This document shows positions 1 through 8,800 of a stretch of DNA of 64,000 nucleotides, piece by piece. The first letter of the stretch is position 1. The number at the start of each line of letters is the position of its first letter. The stretch covers positions 1,364,001-1,428,000 of the forward strand of contig NZ_CP072597.1 in the NCBI RefSeq assembly GCF_018847975.1, given 5' to 3'. This DNA is from Lysobacter sp. K5869. Its GTDB lineage: Bacteria; Pseudomonadota; Gammaproteobacteria; Xanthomonadales; Xanthomonadaceae. Position numbers and translations under genes: made by a program. The notes beneath the pieces are model-generated. The model saw only the letters and a program-made list of their open reading frames with translations, had not been told where the DNA came from and searched no databases.

Positions 1-402
1 GTCCCAGGTGCGAACGCTCGGCGCGCCGTCCCAGCTCACCGGTTTCGGCGGCTGTTTGCGCATGAAGCGTCGTTCGGGCGCGTAGGTGCCCAGATACCCG
101 TCGGGTTCCTGCGTCGACACCAGAAAATCGGCGACGCGGCGCAGGTTGGCGAGCAAGCGCGCATCGCCGCTGCGCGCGGCGGCTTTGGCCGCGGCGCTGA
201 GCCACTTGCCGGCGTGTTCGCCGTACCAATCGCCCTCGGTGTTGTGGCGACGGCGTTCCGGCGCGAACAGCGCGATCGCCGGGCTGGTCTCGTCGACGAT
301 GAAATGCGACAAGCGGCCGCCGAGGTTGGCGTCGAGGGCGTCGCCGAGCGGGCCGCGCAGGACGATGCCGGCCGGGTCGAGCGCGGGGGCGTAATCGCGC
401 AT
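1..402 (-). CDS. GH127 (DUF1680) beta-L-arabinofuranosidase-like glycosidase, N-terminal fragment
   Basis: Only the first 134 residues are visible; the gene runs off the left edge. The start is the ATG at 402, 4 nt after the stop of the preceding gene, so it is the last visible member of a minus-strand operon. The visible part carries WYGEHAGKWLSAAAKA followed by a QEPDGYLGTY stretch, the N-terminal signature of DUF1680/GH127 alpha/alpha-barrel enzymes that remove beta-linked L-arabinofuranose from glycans. No signal peptide is present, so the visible form looks cytoplasmic. The catalytic Glu and Cys residues would lie outside the window, so activity cannot be judged. The neighbours (ribokinase, glycosidase-like fusion, serine hydrolase) fit a sugar-scavenging operon. 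Confidence 0.8.
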   Translation of the reverse strand, partial: MRDYAPALDPAGIVLRGPLGDALDANLGGRLSHFIVDETSPAIALFAPERRRHNTEGDWYGEHAGKWLSAAAKAAARSGDARLLANLRRVADFLVSTQEPDGYLGTYAPERRFMRKQPPKPVSWDGAPSVRTWD

Positions 403-406
403 GCGC

Positions 407-2608
407 TTACTCCGCGCCCTGCGTGCTGTCCATGGCACAGCGGAAGCCGATGCAGGCCGAACGGTCCTTGCTCGGCGCCATCAGCAGCAGCTTGCCGTGC
501 TGGTCGAGGCGATACGCCTGAGGGAAATACCAATGCGAGGTCTGCGGCTGGTACGAACTGCCGCCGCGCAGGATCGCCGCGCGGGTGTGGTCGTCGTGGT
601 ACTCGTCGGTCCATTGCCAGACGTTGCCGACCAGATCGAGCACGCCGAACGGGCTGGCGCCGGCCGGGTGCGCGTCGACCGGATCCGGCGCGCGCACGCG
701 ACGGTTGCGGTTCGGCGCGGGCGCGGCGTCGTCGCGCCAATCGTCGCCCCACGGGTAACGCCGGCCGTCGCCGCCTTGCGCGGCGTACTGCCATTCCCAC
801 TCGCGCGGCAGGCGCTTGCCGGCCCATTGCGCGTAGGCGCGGGCGTCTTCGAGCGCGACCCAGGTGACCGGGCGATTTTCCCAGCCGGCGCGCGGCGCGC
901 CGTCGACCCAGTCGCGCAGGTAGTTGTGCGCATCGCGCGGCGCGTAGCCGCTGGCGCGAACGAAGTCGAGGTATTGCGCGTTGGTGACCGGAGTGCGGTC
1001 GATGAAGTAGCGCGGCAGGCTCAGGCGGCGGCGGTGGTTGCGGCGCGCGCTGTTCTCCCACGGGTATTGCACGTCCACGCCCTCCCAGGTCTGGCCTTCG
1101 ATCTCGACGCCGCCGACGACGAAATCGAACTCGCCAGCGGGGATTTCGATCATCCCCTCCGGCGCCGCGGTCGCCGGCGCGGTCGGCGCGATCTCGACCA
1201 AGCGCTGCGGCAGCGACTTCCACTGCGCGCTGTACTCGCGCAGCGGCTTGGCCGACATCGCGCGCATCTTGCTCAGGAACGCATCGAGCCCGTCGCGCGT
1301 GGCGCCGGCGGGTAGAGCCAGCAACGCGCCGAAGCCGCGGCCTTCCAACGCGAACGCCAGCGTCGCGCGCTCGCCGTGCACGCGCGGCGTCAGTTCGGCG
1401 CCGTTCCACAGGTCGAAATAGCGCTGGCCGTCGATATGCGCCACTGAGATCAGCTCGCCGTCGACATCGAATTCGTTTCGATTCACCACGGTCCACACCG
1501 CCGCGCCTTCGTGCGCGAAGCGGCTGGCGAACACGCCGTGCTGCAGGGTGCGCGCATACGGCCGCCAATCGAGATCGACGAAGTGCGGCGCGAACTCGCG
1601 CTCGATGCCGGCGATGCGGCGCAAGGTCTCCGCGTCGCGGTCGGTGAGCTGGTTCCACACGCCCCAGATGTTCTCCCAAGCGTTGTAGCCGACGCCGTTG
1701 AAGAAGATGTATTGCAGGTCGTGGTTGCGGTCGCGGCCCCAGCGGTTTTCGTAGTTGATCATGTGCCGCGGTTCCAGCCACTTGAACTTGGCCACCGGCG
1801 GCACCGGTTCGTTCGGCGCCTTCTTGCCCCAGCTCTGCACGTTCCAGATCAGCGCTTCCTCGGCGCTGATGGTCGATTCGGGCTGCAGCACCACCGGATT
1901 TCCGGCGGCGTCGCAGGCGTCGAAGAACGCGCGCGGCACGCCGTTGTAGGTGTCGCCGTTGATGCCGTCGGCGCCGACCGCCTTGGCCAGTTCGGCCACC
2001 GAGTCCCAATCGCGCTGGCCGCTGTCGCGGGTGCCTTGATCCCAGGGCATCGTCGGCAGGAACACGCGCACGCCGCGGCGGTGAAAATCGGCGACCGCGC
2101 CGCGCAGCCCGTCGAGGCCGCCCGGCAAGTCGCGGGCGAGATCGAACTGATTGCGGTCGTCCACGCCGATGTTCGGATACACCGGCCAGATCAGCACGCT
2201 GTCGATGCCGCCGTAGCGGCGCTCCAGATCGTCCAGATAGCGGTCGACCGTGTAGCGGCCTGCGACCGGATCGTAGAAGTAGCGGTCCTCGACCATCATC
2301 TGCGCGTGCACGAAATTGCGCTGCGCCCATTGCAGTTCGGGACGGCGGTAGTGCGCGTCGTCGTAGCCGATGCGGATCAGGTGCTCGCGGCGCCAGTCCT
2401 TGAGCTCTTCGATCCAGTCGTCGAGGGTGCCGTCCACGTCGGTCTTCCAATGGCCGATCTCGGCGAACGGCCAACCCGGCGCCTTGCCCGGCAGCGGCAG
2501 ATAGCGCTGGGTGGTGACGTGGGAGAACTTGTACTCGCTGCGCACGCGCGCACGCTCGGCTTCGGGGGCGGCGTCGGCGGCGGAATCGTAGTCGGACATG
2601 GGGGGCAT
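407..2608 (-). CDS. glycosidase-like TIM-barrel domain fused to SUMF1/formylglycine-generating-enzyme-like domain
   Basis: 733 residues in two parts. Residues 1 to about 490 look like a catalytic barrel (ELKDWRREHLIRIGYDD, then GGIDSVLIWPVYPNIGVDD, INGDTYNG, QPESTIS) with a beta-rich end. Residues from about 500 to the end form an SUMF1-type domain: MIEIPAGEF, the FIDRTPVTNAQYLDF stretch, GNVWQWTDEY, RGGSSY, CIGFRC. True aerobic formylglycine-generating enzymes carry a copper-binding Cys pair near CHxSYC; here that place reads RGGSSYQPQ, so sulfatase activation is unlikely and the domain may be a binding module. It sits 30 nt after rbsK and 4 nt before the GH127 gene. Start at 2608 (MPPMSD) or 2599 (MSD); neither has a clear Shine-Dalgarno. 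Substrate unknown. Confidence 0.8.
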   Translation of the reverse strand: MPPMSDYDSAADAAPEAERARVRSEYKFSHVTTQRYLPLPGKAPGWPFAEIGHWKTDVDGTLDDWIEELKDWRREHLIRIGYDDAHYRRPELQWAQRNFVHAQMMVEDRYFYDPVAGRYTVDRYLDDLERRYGGIDSVLIWPVYPNIGVDDRNQFDLARDLPGGLDGLRGAVADFHRRGVRVFLPTMPWDQGTRDSGQRDWDSVAELAKAVGADGINGDTYNGVPRAFFDACDAAGNPVVLQPESTISAEEALIWNVQSWGKKAPNEPVPPVAKFKWLEPRHMINYENRWGRDRNHDLQYIFFNGVGYNAWENIWGVWNQLTDRDAETLRRIAGIEREFAPHFVDLDWRPYARTLQHGVFASRFAHEGAAVWTVVNRNEFDVDGELISVAHIDGQRYFDLWNGAELTPRVHGERATLAFALEGRGFGALLALPAGATRDGLDAFLSKMRAMSAKPLREYSAQWKSLPQRLVEIAPTAPATAAPEGMIEIPAGEFDFVVGGVEIEGQTWEGVDVQYPWENSARRNHRRRLSLPRYFIDRTPVTNAQYLDFVRASGYAPRDAHNYLRDWVDGAPRAGWENRPVTWVALEDARAYAQWAGKRLPREWEWQYAAQGGDGRRYPWGDDWRDDAAPAPNRNRRVRAPDPVDAHPAGASPFGVLDLVGNVWQWTDEYHDDHTRAAILRGGSSYQPQTSHWYFPQAYRLDQHGKLLLMAPSKDRSACIGFRCAMDSTQGAE

Positions 2609-2638
2609 CGTGGGTCGTGAGGCGGTAAGGGGGGCGTT

Positions 2639-3598
2639 TCAGGTCCGCGCGACCGGATCGGAAGGGATCCGAATCGGAGTTCCCGCCGCGAGATCCGGCC
2701 TCGCCGCAGTGTGCAGCAGCCGCTCGACCTCGGCATGACTGGGCACGCTGGTTTGCGCGCCCGGTCGCGTGCAGGCCAGCGCCGAGGCCGCGCAGGCGCG
2801 GCGCAGCGCGGCCTGGAAGTCGCTGCCGCCGGCCAGCGTGGCGACCAGCGCGCCGCAAAAGGTGTCGCCGGCCGCGGTGGTGTCGACGGCCGCGACCGCG
2901 AACGCGTCCTGGCGCAGCGACTCGCCGTCGTCGCGGGCGATGCAGCCGCGCGCGCCGAGCGTCACCACGACGCGCGGCACGCGCAGGGCGGCGAGCGCGG
3001 CATCGGGATCGTTCAAGCCGGTCAGCGCGGCGAGTTCGCCTTCGTTGACGATCAGCAGATCGACGTCGTCCAGCAGCGCGGCGGGCAATGTCTGCGCGGG
3101 CGCGGCGTTGAGCGCAACGGCAACGCCGGCTTCGCGCGCGCGCCGCGCCCACGCGGCGACCGCGTCGAGCGGCGATTCGAGTTGCAGCAACAGCCACGCC
3201 ACGCCGTCGAGCGACGGCAAGTCGTCGCCGCGCAGCGCGGCGTTGGCGCCCGGCGCGACGACGATGGAGTTTTCGCCGTCGTCGGCCACGCAGACGAAAG
3301 CGGTGCCGGTGGCGCGGTCTTCGATCCGGCGCACGAGCAGTTCGACGCCGCCCTCGCGCAGCGAACGCTCGATCGGCGCGGCGTGCGCGTCCGCGCCGAG
3401 CGCGAGCAGCATGCGCGTGGGCGCGCCGCCGGCGCGGGCGCAGGCCAGGGCCTGATTGGCGCCCTTGCCGCCGGGATAGGTCGCCAGTTCGCGGCCGAGC
3501 ACGGTTTCGCCGGGCGCGGGCGCATGCGCGGCGCGGACGACGAAATCGAGGTTGGCCGAGCCGGCGACGAGTACGGTGCGGGGCGGAAGCGGATTCAT
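2639..3598 (-). CDS. rbsK: ribokinase, PfkB family
   Basis: 319 residues, a normal ribokinase length. The N-terminal GSANLDFVV and the YPGGKGANQALACARAG stretch are the first PfkB signature (ribose-binding loop). Near the C-terminus, VDTTAAGDTFCGAL is the second signature with the anion hole and the catalytic Asp. It should phosphorylate D-ribose, or a related pentose such as one released by the neighbouring glycosidases, at O5 with ATP in the cytoplasm. The ATG at 3598 overlaps the TGA of the upstream serine hydrolase (ATGA), indicating translational coupling. Assignment to ribose rather than another sugar rests on motif similarity only. Confidence 0.88.
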   Translation of the reverse strand: MNPLPPRTVLVAGSANLDFVVRAAHAPAPGETVLGRELATYPGGKGANQALACARAGGAPTRMLLALGADAHAAPIERSLREGGVELLVRRIEDRATGTAFVCVADDGENSIVVAPGANAALRGDDLPSLDGVAWLLLQLESPLDAVAAWARRAREAGVAVALNAAPAQTLPAALLDDVDLLIVNEGELAALTGLNDPDAALAALRVPRVVVTLGARGCIARDDGESLRQDAFAVAAVDTTAAGDTFCGALVATLAGGSDFQAALRRACAASALACTRPGAQTSVPSHAEVERLLHTAARPDLAAGTPIRIPSDPVART

Positions 3599-4977
3599 GG
3601 CGGGGTCGGGGTCGCGTCGATGCCGGCATAGGCCAGACGGTAGAAGTCCTTGCTCAGGCGCGGCGGATCGCCGGCGATGCCGGTGCGCGGCACGTGCTGC
3701 AGCAGCGCGATCGCCACGGTTTTGCGGATCGGATCGATGGCGTAGGTGGTCGAGGCCGCGCCGGGCCAGCCGAATTGCCCGGGCGAGGCCGGCGCGGCGC
3801 GCTTGGCCGGATCGATCACCACCGCGCCGCCGAAGCCGAAGCCTTCGCCGGGATCGAACTGATGCACCGGCGGATCGAGCATGGTCAGCTGGTTGCGCAG
3901 CATCGCCGCGACGGTGTCGGCGCGCAGCACGCGCGGGCCGGGCCCGGCGTCGCGTTCGCCGCAGTCTGCGAGGCCGGAGCGCTCGGCGATGCGTCCGCCG
4001 TCGAGCAGCATCTGGGCGAAGCGGGCGTAATCGCAGGCGGTGGAGTACAAACCGCCGGCGCCGCTGGCGTAGGCATTGAGCGGTGCGCCCGGTCGGCGTT
4101 GCGAAGGACCGTCGTCCAGGCGCAGACGGCCGTCGTCGCCGGTGGTGGTGAGGTCGGCGATGCGGCCGCGCGCGCCGCGCGCAACCTCGAAGCCGGTGTC
4201 GCGCATCCGCAGCGGCGCGAACAGGCGCTCGCGCAGATACGCGTCGAAGGATTGCTGGGAGACGACTTCGACCAGCCGCGCCAAGGTTTCGGTCGCCGCG
4301 CCGTCGTATCCGAAGCGCGTGCCCGGGTCGGCGGCCAGCGGCGCCTGCGCGAGGCGCGCGACGAAGCCGGCGAGATCGCTCGCGCCGTGCGGATCGTGAA
4401 GGCGGGTGGCGGCGGCGGCGAGTTCGTCGCCCGGCAGGCCGGCGGCGAAACCGGCGGTGTGGGTGAGCAGATGGCGCACCGTGATCGAGCCGCGCGCGGG
4501 ACGCAGCCGCGGCGCATCGGCGCTGTCGCCGACGGCGACTTGGCGGTCGGCGAGTTCGGGCAGATAGCGTTCGACCGGCGCTTCCACGTCGATCAAGCCG
4601 CGTTCGGCCAATTGCATGACCGCGGCCGAAGTCACGGTCTTGCTCATCGAATAAATGCGGAAGATCGTGTCGCGCCGCATCGCGTCGCGGCGGGCGATGT
4701 CGCGCTGGCCATAGGCGCGGAAATCGACGATGCGGCCGTCGCGCACGATCAGCGCGACCGCGCCTAGGTAACCGCCTGGGCGGGTAGCCGCGCGCATGAA
4801 CGCGTGCAAAGGCGCGAACGCGCGATCGTGGCCGGCTGGTACCGCGGCAGGAGCCTCAGACCCGATGCTTTCCGGCTCGCGCGCGGCGGCGTGAGCGCAA
4901 AGCATCGGGACTGAAGCCCCTGCCACGAGCGCGCACAAAGCCCAGGCGCGGCGAGGAGGGCGGGAGCGAGCGGACAA
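3595..4977 (-). CDS. class C beta-lactamase-related serine hydrolase
   Basis: 460 residues from a TTG start at 4977. I chose TTG because AGGA lies 6 nt upstream and the following residues form a hydrophobic stretch (RAWALCALVAGASVPMLCAHAAA) that looks like a signal or anchor. The catalytic SxxK is IYSMSKTVTSAA; HTAGFAAG, then RFGYDGAATETLARL (the YxN-like position) and GFGFGGAVVIDP complete the serine beta-lactamase/transpeptidase-like esterase fold. Such proteins hydrolyse esters or act on D-amino acid peptides; the substrate is not visible. It ends in an ATGA overlap with rbsK. The gene begins directly below a terminator-like hairpin. The segment coding for residues about 18-43 is a palindromic repeat that has become part of the protein. 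Confidence 0.8.
   Translation of the reverse strand: MSARSRPPRRAWALCALVAGASVPMLCAHAAAREPESIGSEAPAAVPAGHDRAFAPLHAFMRAATRPGGYLGAVALIVRDGRIVDFRAYGQRDIARRDAMRRDTIFRIYSMSKTVTSAAVMQLAERGLIDVEAPVERYLPELADRQVAVGDSADAPRLRPARGSITVRHLLTHTAGFAAGLPGDELAAAATRLHDPHGASDLAGFVARLAQAPLAADPGTRFGYDGAATETLARLVEVVSQQSFDAYLRERLFAPLRMRDTGFEVARGARGRIADLTTTGDDGRLRLDDGPSQRRPGAPLNAYASGAGGLYSTACDYARFAQMLLDGGRIAERSGLADCGERDAGPGPRVLRADTVAAMLRNQLTMLDPPVHQFDPGEGFGFGGAVVIDPAKRAAPASPGQFGWPGAASTTYAIDPIRKTVAIALLQHVPRTGIAGDPPRLSKDFYRLAYAGIDATPTPP
4847..4923. repeat. imperfect inverted repeat inside the serine hydrolase gene
   Basis: Two arms of about 27 nt (4847-4873 and 4897-4923), each containing gcag, a ctcag/ttcag core and cccgatgcttt, face each other across about 23 nt. 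They encode the GASVPMLC and ESIGSEAPAAVPAG segments just after the signal sequence. A related half-element (ccttcaggcccgatgc) lies between truC and the next gene near 23730, so this looks like a dispersed palindromic element of this genome. Confidence 0.55.
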
Positions 4978-4996
4978 GGCGGTTCCTGTGTCGGCG

Positions 4997-5029
4997 AAAA
5001 AGCCGCCGCGGCAGTCCCTGCCGCGGCGG
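4997..5029 (-). terminator. Rho-independent terminator after the TonB-dependent receptor
   Basis: Read on the minus strand, a perfect 12-bp GC stem (5029-5018 pairing with 5014-5003, loop 5017-5015) is followed by five T residues at 5001-4997. It lies 29 nt after the receptor stop codon and 20 nt before the TTG start of the serine hydrolase. It should separate the receptor transcript from the downstream sugar operon or attenuate readthrough. Confidence 0.8.
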
Positions 5030-5057
5030 AGCGAAGAACGATCCGAGCGCTGCGCGA

Positions 5058-7349
5058 TCAGAACTTGAAGGTGTGGGTGAGCGAGATCGTGCGTCCGCGG
5101 CCGGCCCAGTAGTTCTGGAACCCGCCCGGCGGCTGCGACCAGCTCAGGATGTATTGCTTGTCGAACAGGTTCTCGATGCCGAGCGAGAACTTGCCGTAGC
5201 GCTCGGTCTCGTAGTTGAAGCCCAGATCGAACAGGGTGTAGCCCTTGGTGCTTTCGCGGAAGCTGAAGGCGCGGTTGTCGAAGGCGCGCACGTCGCCGCC
5301 GGACAGCGTGCGCGAGAACAGCGTGGTCGCGCCGAGGCTCACGTCGGCTTTGGGCAGGAAGTTCCAGGTCAGCGTCCAGGCGAACTTGTCGGGATTGATG
5401 TCGAGCACGCCCATCGGCCTGTTGAGTCCGCCCGCGCCGTAGCGGCCGGACGCGTCGGCCGACCAGAACGAGGTCTTGCCGCGGGTGTGCGAGTACACCG
5501 CGCTGATCCGCCAGTCCTCGTTGAAGCGCCAGTCGGCGGACAACTCGTAACCCTTGATCCGCACCGGCGCGCGCAGCAGCACCAGATCGTTGGTGACCGG
5601 ATCGATCGCCAGCGACTGGCCGTAGTCGGACTTGGAATCGTAGTGCGAGGCGCTCAGCGAGCCGCGTTCGCCGCGCCAGTTGAAGCCGAACTCGGTGTTC
5701 TTGACCACGATGGCGTTGAGGTCGAGCAGATCGCCGACGCTGATCGGCGGATCGTTCGGGCAACCGTTGGTCTGCACGCTGCCGGCATCGCCCGAGCACT
5801 GCACGTTGCGCAGCGGGATGCCGACGTTGGCCAGAGTGAAGCCTTCGCCGTAGGAGCCGAACACCGACCACTGCTCGTCGACGCGCCAGACCGCGCCGAA
5901 GTTGGTCAGGTTCTCTTGATAGTCCAAAGTGCCGCCGCCGACGTTGCGGCGGTCGCGGTACCAGGTGGTGGTGTAGCTGTCCACGTGCAGTTCGCCGTCC
6001 TCGCGGCGGATGCCGCCGGACAGCGTCACCGGGCCGATGTCCCACGACAGCTGCATCCACGGCGCGCGGCTCGTGTACTCCATCGGCGGCACCCACAGCC
6101 GGTCGGTCAGCGCCAGACGCTGCTGCGCGGTGTCTTTCACCAGATCCAGGCCCAGGCGCAGTTCCAGGCCTTCGACCGAGAACAGCGACGGCCGCGCCCA
6201 CGAGGTGCGCAGGCCCTTCTTGTTGGTGACGATCTCCGATTGGTCCCAGACCGAGCCGATCGGCCCCAGCTGCGGGTCCTGGCGGTCGATGGTGTTCTCC
6301 GGCAGGTAGCGCATTTCCTGATCGGCCTTGTAGCCGTTCACGGTCAGCGTGCCGCCGAAGAAATCGCTGTGGGTGTAGGTGAGCTGGTATTGCTTGAAGT
6401 CGTTGATCGCGGCCTTGGAGCCGAAGATCTTGCCGCGCTCGGAGGTGTTGGTGCGGGTGTCGCCGCACAGCGCGCGCTCGTCGGGGCGGCAGCCCAGCAC
6501 CTGGATGTAGTTGGCCTTGCCTTCGATGTTGAAGTGGCTGACCGAGCCTTCGATGCGCTGGGTGCCGTCCTCGCCGAAGTCGTAGCCGGCCTTGAGGAAC
6601 AGGTTGCGCGATTCGGTGTCGGCCAGCGAGCCGCTGGTGTTCATGCCGATGCGGCGGCCGTTGCCGTCGTAGGTGATGCCGCGGTCCAGGAACGAGGCGC
6701 TGGCGAGCATGTCGAAATTGCCGGCCTTGCGGGCGAAGTTGAAGCCGAGCTTCCAACCCGCGCTGTCGTCCTTGAACTGGGTGGTGTAGCGGCTGATGAC
6801 GGTGAACTCGTTGCCTTCCTTGGTCGGCGCGGCGGAGAGGTAGTTGATGATGCCGCCGGCGGCGCCGATGCCTTCGGACGCAGACGGGCCGTTGATGACT
6901 TCGATGCGGCCGACGATGCCCATGTCGGTGAAGGTGCCGTTGCGGGTGCCTTCGCGCAGCGGCGAGCCCTGCGGCACGCCGTCGAACAGACGCAGAGCGA
7001 CGCGGCCACGCAGGTTCTCGCCGGTGTTGCTCATCGCCTGCGAGGATTCGGCGTAGCCCGGCACCGAGCGCGCCAGCACCGCGGTCGCGTCTTCGGTCAG
7101 CACCAGGCTGCGCGCGAGTTCGGCCTTCGACACCAGGGTGATCGCGCCGGGAATCTTGTCCACCGCCTTGGGGCTGCGGGTGCCGGTGACCACGACGTTG
7201 TCGAGGTTGACCGCGGCGCGCGAGGACTCGTCCTTCTGCGCTTGCGTCGGTTCGGCCGGCGCCGGCGCGGCGTCCTGGGCGAGGGCGGTGCCGGCGGCGA
7301 AGGAGAGCAGCAAGGCGCTGCCGATCGCGGCGGAAAGTGGCTTGAGCAT
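5058..7349 (-). CDS. TonB-dependent outer-membrane receptor
   Basis: 763 residues from the ATG at 7349 (GGAAC 5 nt upstream). The signal peptide is MLKPLSAAIGSALLLSFAAG, cleaved after TALA. The plug domain starts near VNLDNVVVTGTRSPKAVDKIPG and contains RIEVINGPSASEGIGAAGG, the usual plug signature. The rest is a 22-strand barrel rich in aromatic strand ends and finishing RTISLTHTFKF with a terminal Phe, as needed for BAM insertion. It imports a siderophore or other large ligand using TonB energy; the ligand is not visible. A CGDTRTN segment and paired Cys in extracellular loops may form disulfides. No iron-box was recognised upstream. A strong terminator follows. Confidence 0.92.
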   Translation of the reverse strand: MLKPLSAAIGSALLLSFAAGTALAQDAAPAPAEPTQAQKDESSRAAVNLDNVVVTGTRSPKAVDKIPGAITLVSKAELARSLVLTEDATAVLARSVPGYAESSQAMSNTGENLRGRVALRLFDGVPQGSPLREGTRNGTFTDMGIVGRIEVINGPSASEGIGAAGGIINYLSAAPTKEGNEFTVISRYTTQFKDDSAGWKLGFNFARKAGNFDMLASASFLDRGITYDGNGRRIGMNTSGSLADTESRNLFLKAGYDFGEDGTQRIEGSVSHFNIEGKANYIQVLGCRPDERALCGDTRTNTSERGKIFGSKAAINDFKQYQLTYTHSDFFGGTLTVNGYKADQEMRYLPENTIDRQDPQLGPIGSVWDQSEIVTNKKGLRTSWARPSLFSVEGLELRLGLDLVKDTAQQRLALTDRLWVPPMEYTSRAPWMQLSWDIGPVTLSGGIRREDGELHVDSYTTTWYRDRRNVGGGTLDYQENLTNFGAVWRVDEQWSVFGSYGEGFTLANVGIPLRNVQCSGDAGSVQTNGCPNDPPISVGDLLDLNAIVVKNTEFGFNWRGERGSLSASHYDSKSDYGQSLAIDPVTNDLVLLRAPVRIKGYELSADWRFNEDWRISAVYSHTRGKTSFWSADASGRYGAGGLNRPMGVLDINPDKFAWTLTWNFLPKADVSLGATTLFSRTLSGGDVRAFDNRAFSFRESTKGYTLFDLGFNYETERYGKFSLGIENLFDKQYILSWSQPPGGFQNYWAGRGRTISLTHTFKF

Positions 7350-7639
7350 GTTCGGTTCCGTCGTGGTGGTGCGAAGGCCGGCGCGCGCCGCGTGCGGCGT
7401 CGCGCATGGGTCCGGCGTTGGCCCGACGGCAGCGTGGCCGCGTCCTTGTGGCGACGTCCCCGACATCGCGCGATCCCCGGATGTTGGCGAGACTATGCGT
7501 TCGCCCGGCGGCGTAGAACCGTTGCGCGCTATGTTCAGAGGCTAGGTTTTGTTGGGTGAGGCGTTAGGGATTCTTGTTGCGTTGCAACGTAAATGCGAGG
7601 AAATAGCGGGTAGGAGAGCGGTGGGGTTTCGTTTCAGGC
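7350..7639. promoter_or_regulatory. TonB receptor upstream region with a perfect 10-bp palindrome
   Basis: No gene is supported in this stretch. It must hold the promoter of the receptor gene (start 7349). A perfect palindrome CGTTGCAACG at 7580-7589 is the only clear operator-like feature, about 230 bp upstream of the start; its role is unproven. Confidence 0.3.
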
Positions 7640-7728
7640 TGTAGGAGCTGCGCGAGCTGCGACCGCGGGCTTGCACGGTCGCGCCGTATGCGCGGTGTCG
7701 CGGTCGCGGCTCACGCCGCTCCTACAGG
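7640..7728. repeat. paired palindromic (REP-like) element overlapping a stop codon
   Basis: Forward copy (variant gtaggagctgcgcgagctgc) at 7640-7668 and an inverted canonical copy at about 7699-7728, able to form one long hairpin. The TAG stop of the LysR gene (7722-7724) lies inside the right copy, placing the element at the very end of that transcript. Confidence 0.8.
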
Positions 7729-8615
7729 GGCTTGGGGCCGTTGCGTTGCTGCATGGCTTTTTTGCTTTCCTGCAGCAGCACGGTGACCAGGCGCACGCGT
7801 ACGCTCGAACGCGACCAGACGATGCCGATGCAGCGCTTGGCCGAAGCGTCGGGCAGCGGGATGCGCGCGAGTTTCAGGCCTTCGGGCCACGGTTGCGCCC
7901 AGTCGGGCACCAGCGAGACGCCGAGGCCGCGGTCGACCATCACCGCGATGGCGTTGAGCGCGTTCAACTCGAAGCGCTCGCGCGGGGCGATGCGCTGCGC
8001 GCGCAGGTATTCGTCGGCCTGACGGCCGCCCCATTGGTGGCGGTCGTAGCGGATCAACGGCTGGGTGGCGAGCAGTTCGTGCGGGTCGCGGTCGCCCAGG
8101 TGCGCGGGCGCGAGCACGATCAGCGGTTCCTCGCGCAGCAGCTGCCATTCGCAGGTCTTGGGCAGCGGGAACGGCGCCTGCAGCACGATGGCCGCGTCGA
8201 GGTCGCCCTGATCGACCGCGTGATAGAGATCGGCCGAATAGCCCGGTTTGATGAACACGTTGATCTGCGGAAACGTCTCGACCATGCGCGCGAGCACGTC
8301 GGGCAGGATGCCGGCCAGCGCGGTCGGGCAGGCGCCCAGACGCAGTTCGCCGGCGACTTCGCTTTCGGTGGCGACGCTGCGCAGGTCGGCGACGTTGCGC
8401 AGCAGTTCGCGCGTGCGCGGCAGGATCCGCGCGCCTTCCTCGGTGACGCTGACGGTGCGGCCGACGCGCGCGATCAGCGGCGCGCCGATCTCGCGTTCGA
8501 GCGTGCGGATCTGTTGCGCGACCGCGGCCGGAGTGATGCCGAGCACGCGCGCGGCGGCGGCCATCGAGCCTTGGTCGACGATGGTGACGAAGGTGTTGAG
8601 GAACTGGGTTTCCAC
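7722..8615 (-). CDS. LysR-family transcriptional regulator
   Basis: 297 residues, the usual LysR length. Residues 1-60 form the winged helix-turn-helix (FLNTFVTIVDQGSMAAAARVL, then GITPAAVAQQIRTLEREIG). The rest is the periplasmic-binding-like effector domain with VAGELRLGACPTALAGILP at the start of the first lobe. It presumably binds a small ligand and controls nearby genes. The closest candidates are the symporter and the CitE-like lyase, which lie upstream on the same strand rather than divergently, so the target is uncertain. Its stop codon lies within a palindromic repeat. Confidence 0.88.
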   Translation of the reverse strand: METQFLNTFVTIVDQGSMAAAARVLGITPAAVAQQIRTLEREIGAPLIARVGRTVSVTEEGARILPRTRELLRNVADLRSVATESEVAGELRLGACPTALAGILPDVLARMVETFPQINVFIKPGYSADLYHAVDQGDLDAAIVLQAPFPLPKTCEWQLLREEPLIVLAPAHLGDRDPHELLATQPLIRYDRHQWGGRQADEYLRAQRIAPRERFELNALNAIAVMVDRGLGVSLVPDWAQPWPEGLKLARIPLPDASAKRCIGIVWSRSSVRVRLVTVLLQESKKAMQQRNGPKPL

Positions 8616-8800
8616 GGCGGCTCGCGTTCGTTGTCGGGCAACGCTACCTCAGGCGGGTGGGTGGGGCTACTTCCATTGGTCACCTTTTCAGCAGGTGGGC
8701 CGTCCTCGCCGCAACTGCGTCCCGACGCGAACGCAGGGCGTTCGGGCGGTCGATGCCGCGCTAGCGCGCCTTCTCGCCCCGTTCCGAGGGCGAAGGATTT

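Noticed and set aside
36..3629. Very long Arg-rich open frame on the minus strand spanning several genes
   Set aside because: Composition is Arg/Ala/Pro-rich shadow coding; the real genes (GH127, fusion glycosidase, rbsK) in other frames have clear domains and tight operon spacing.
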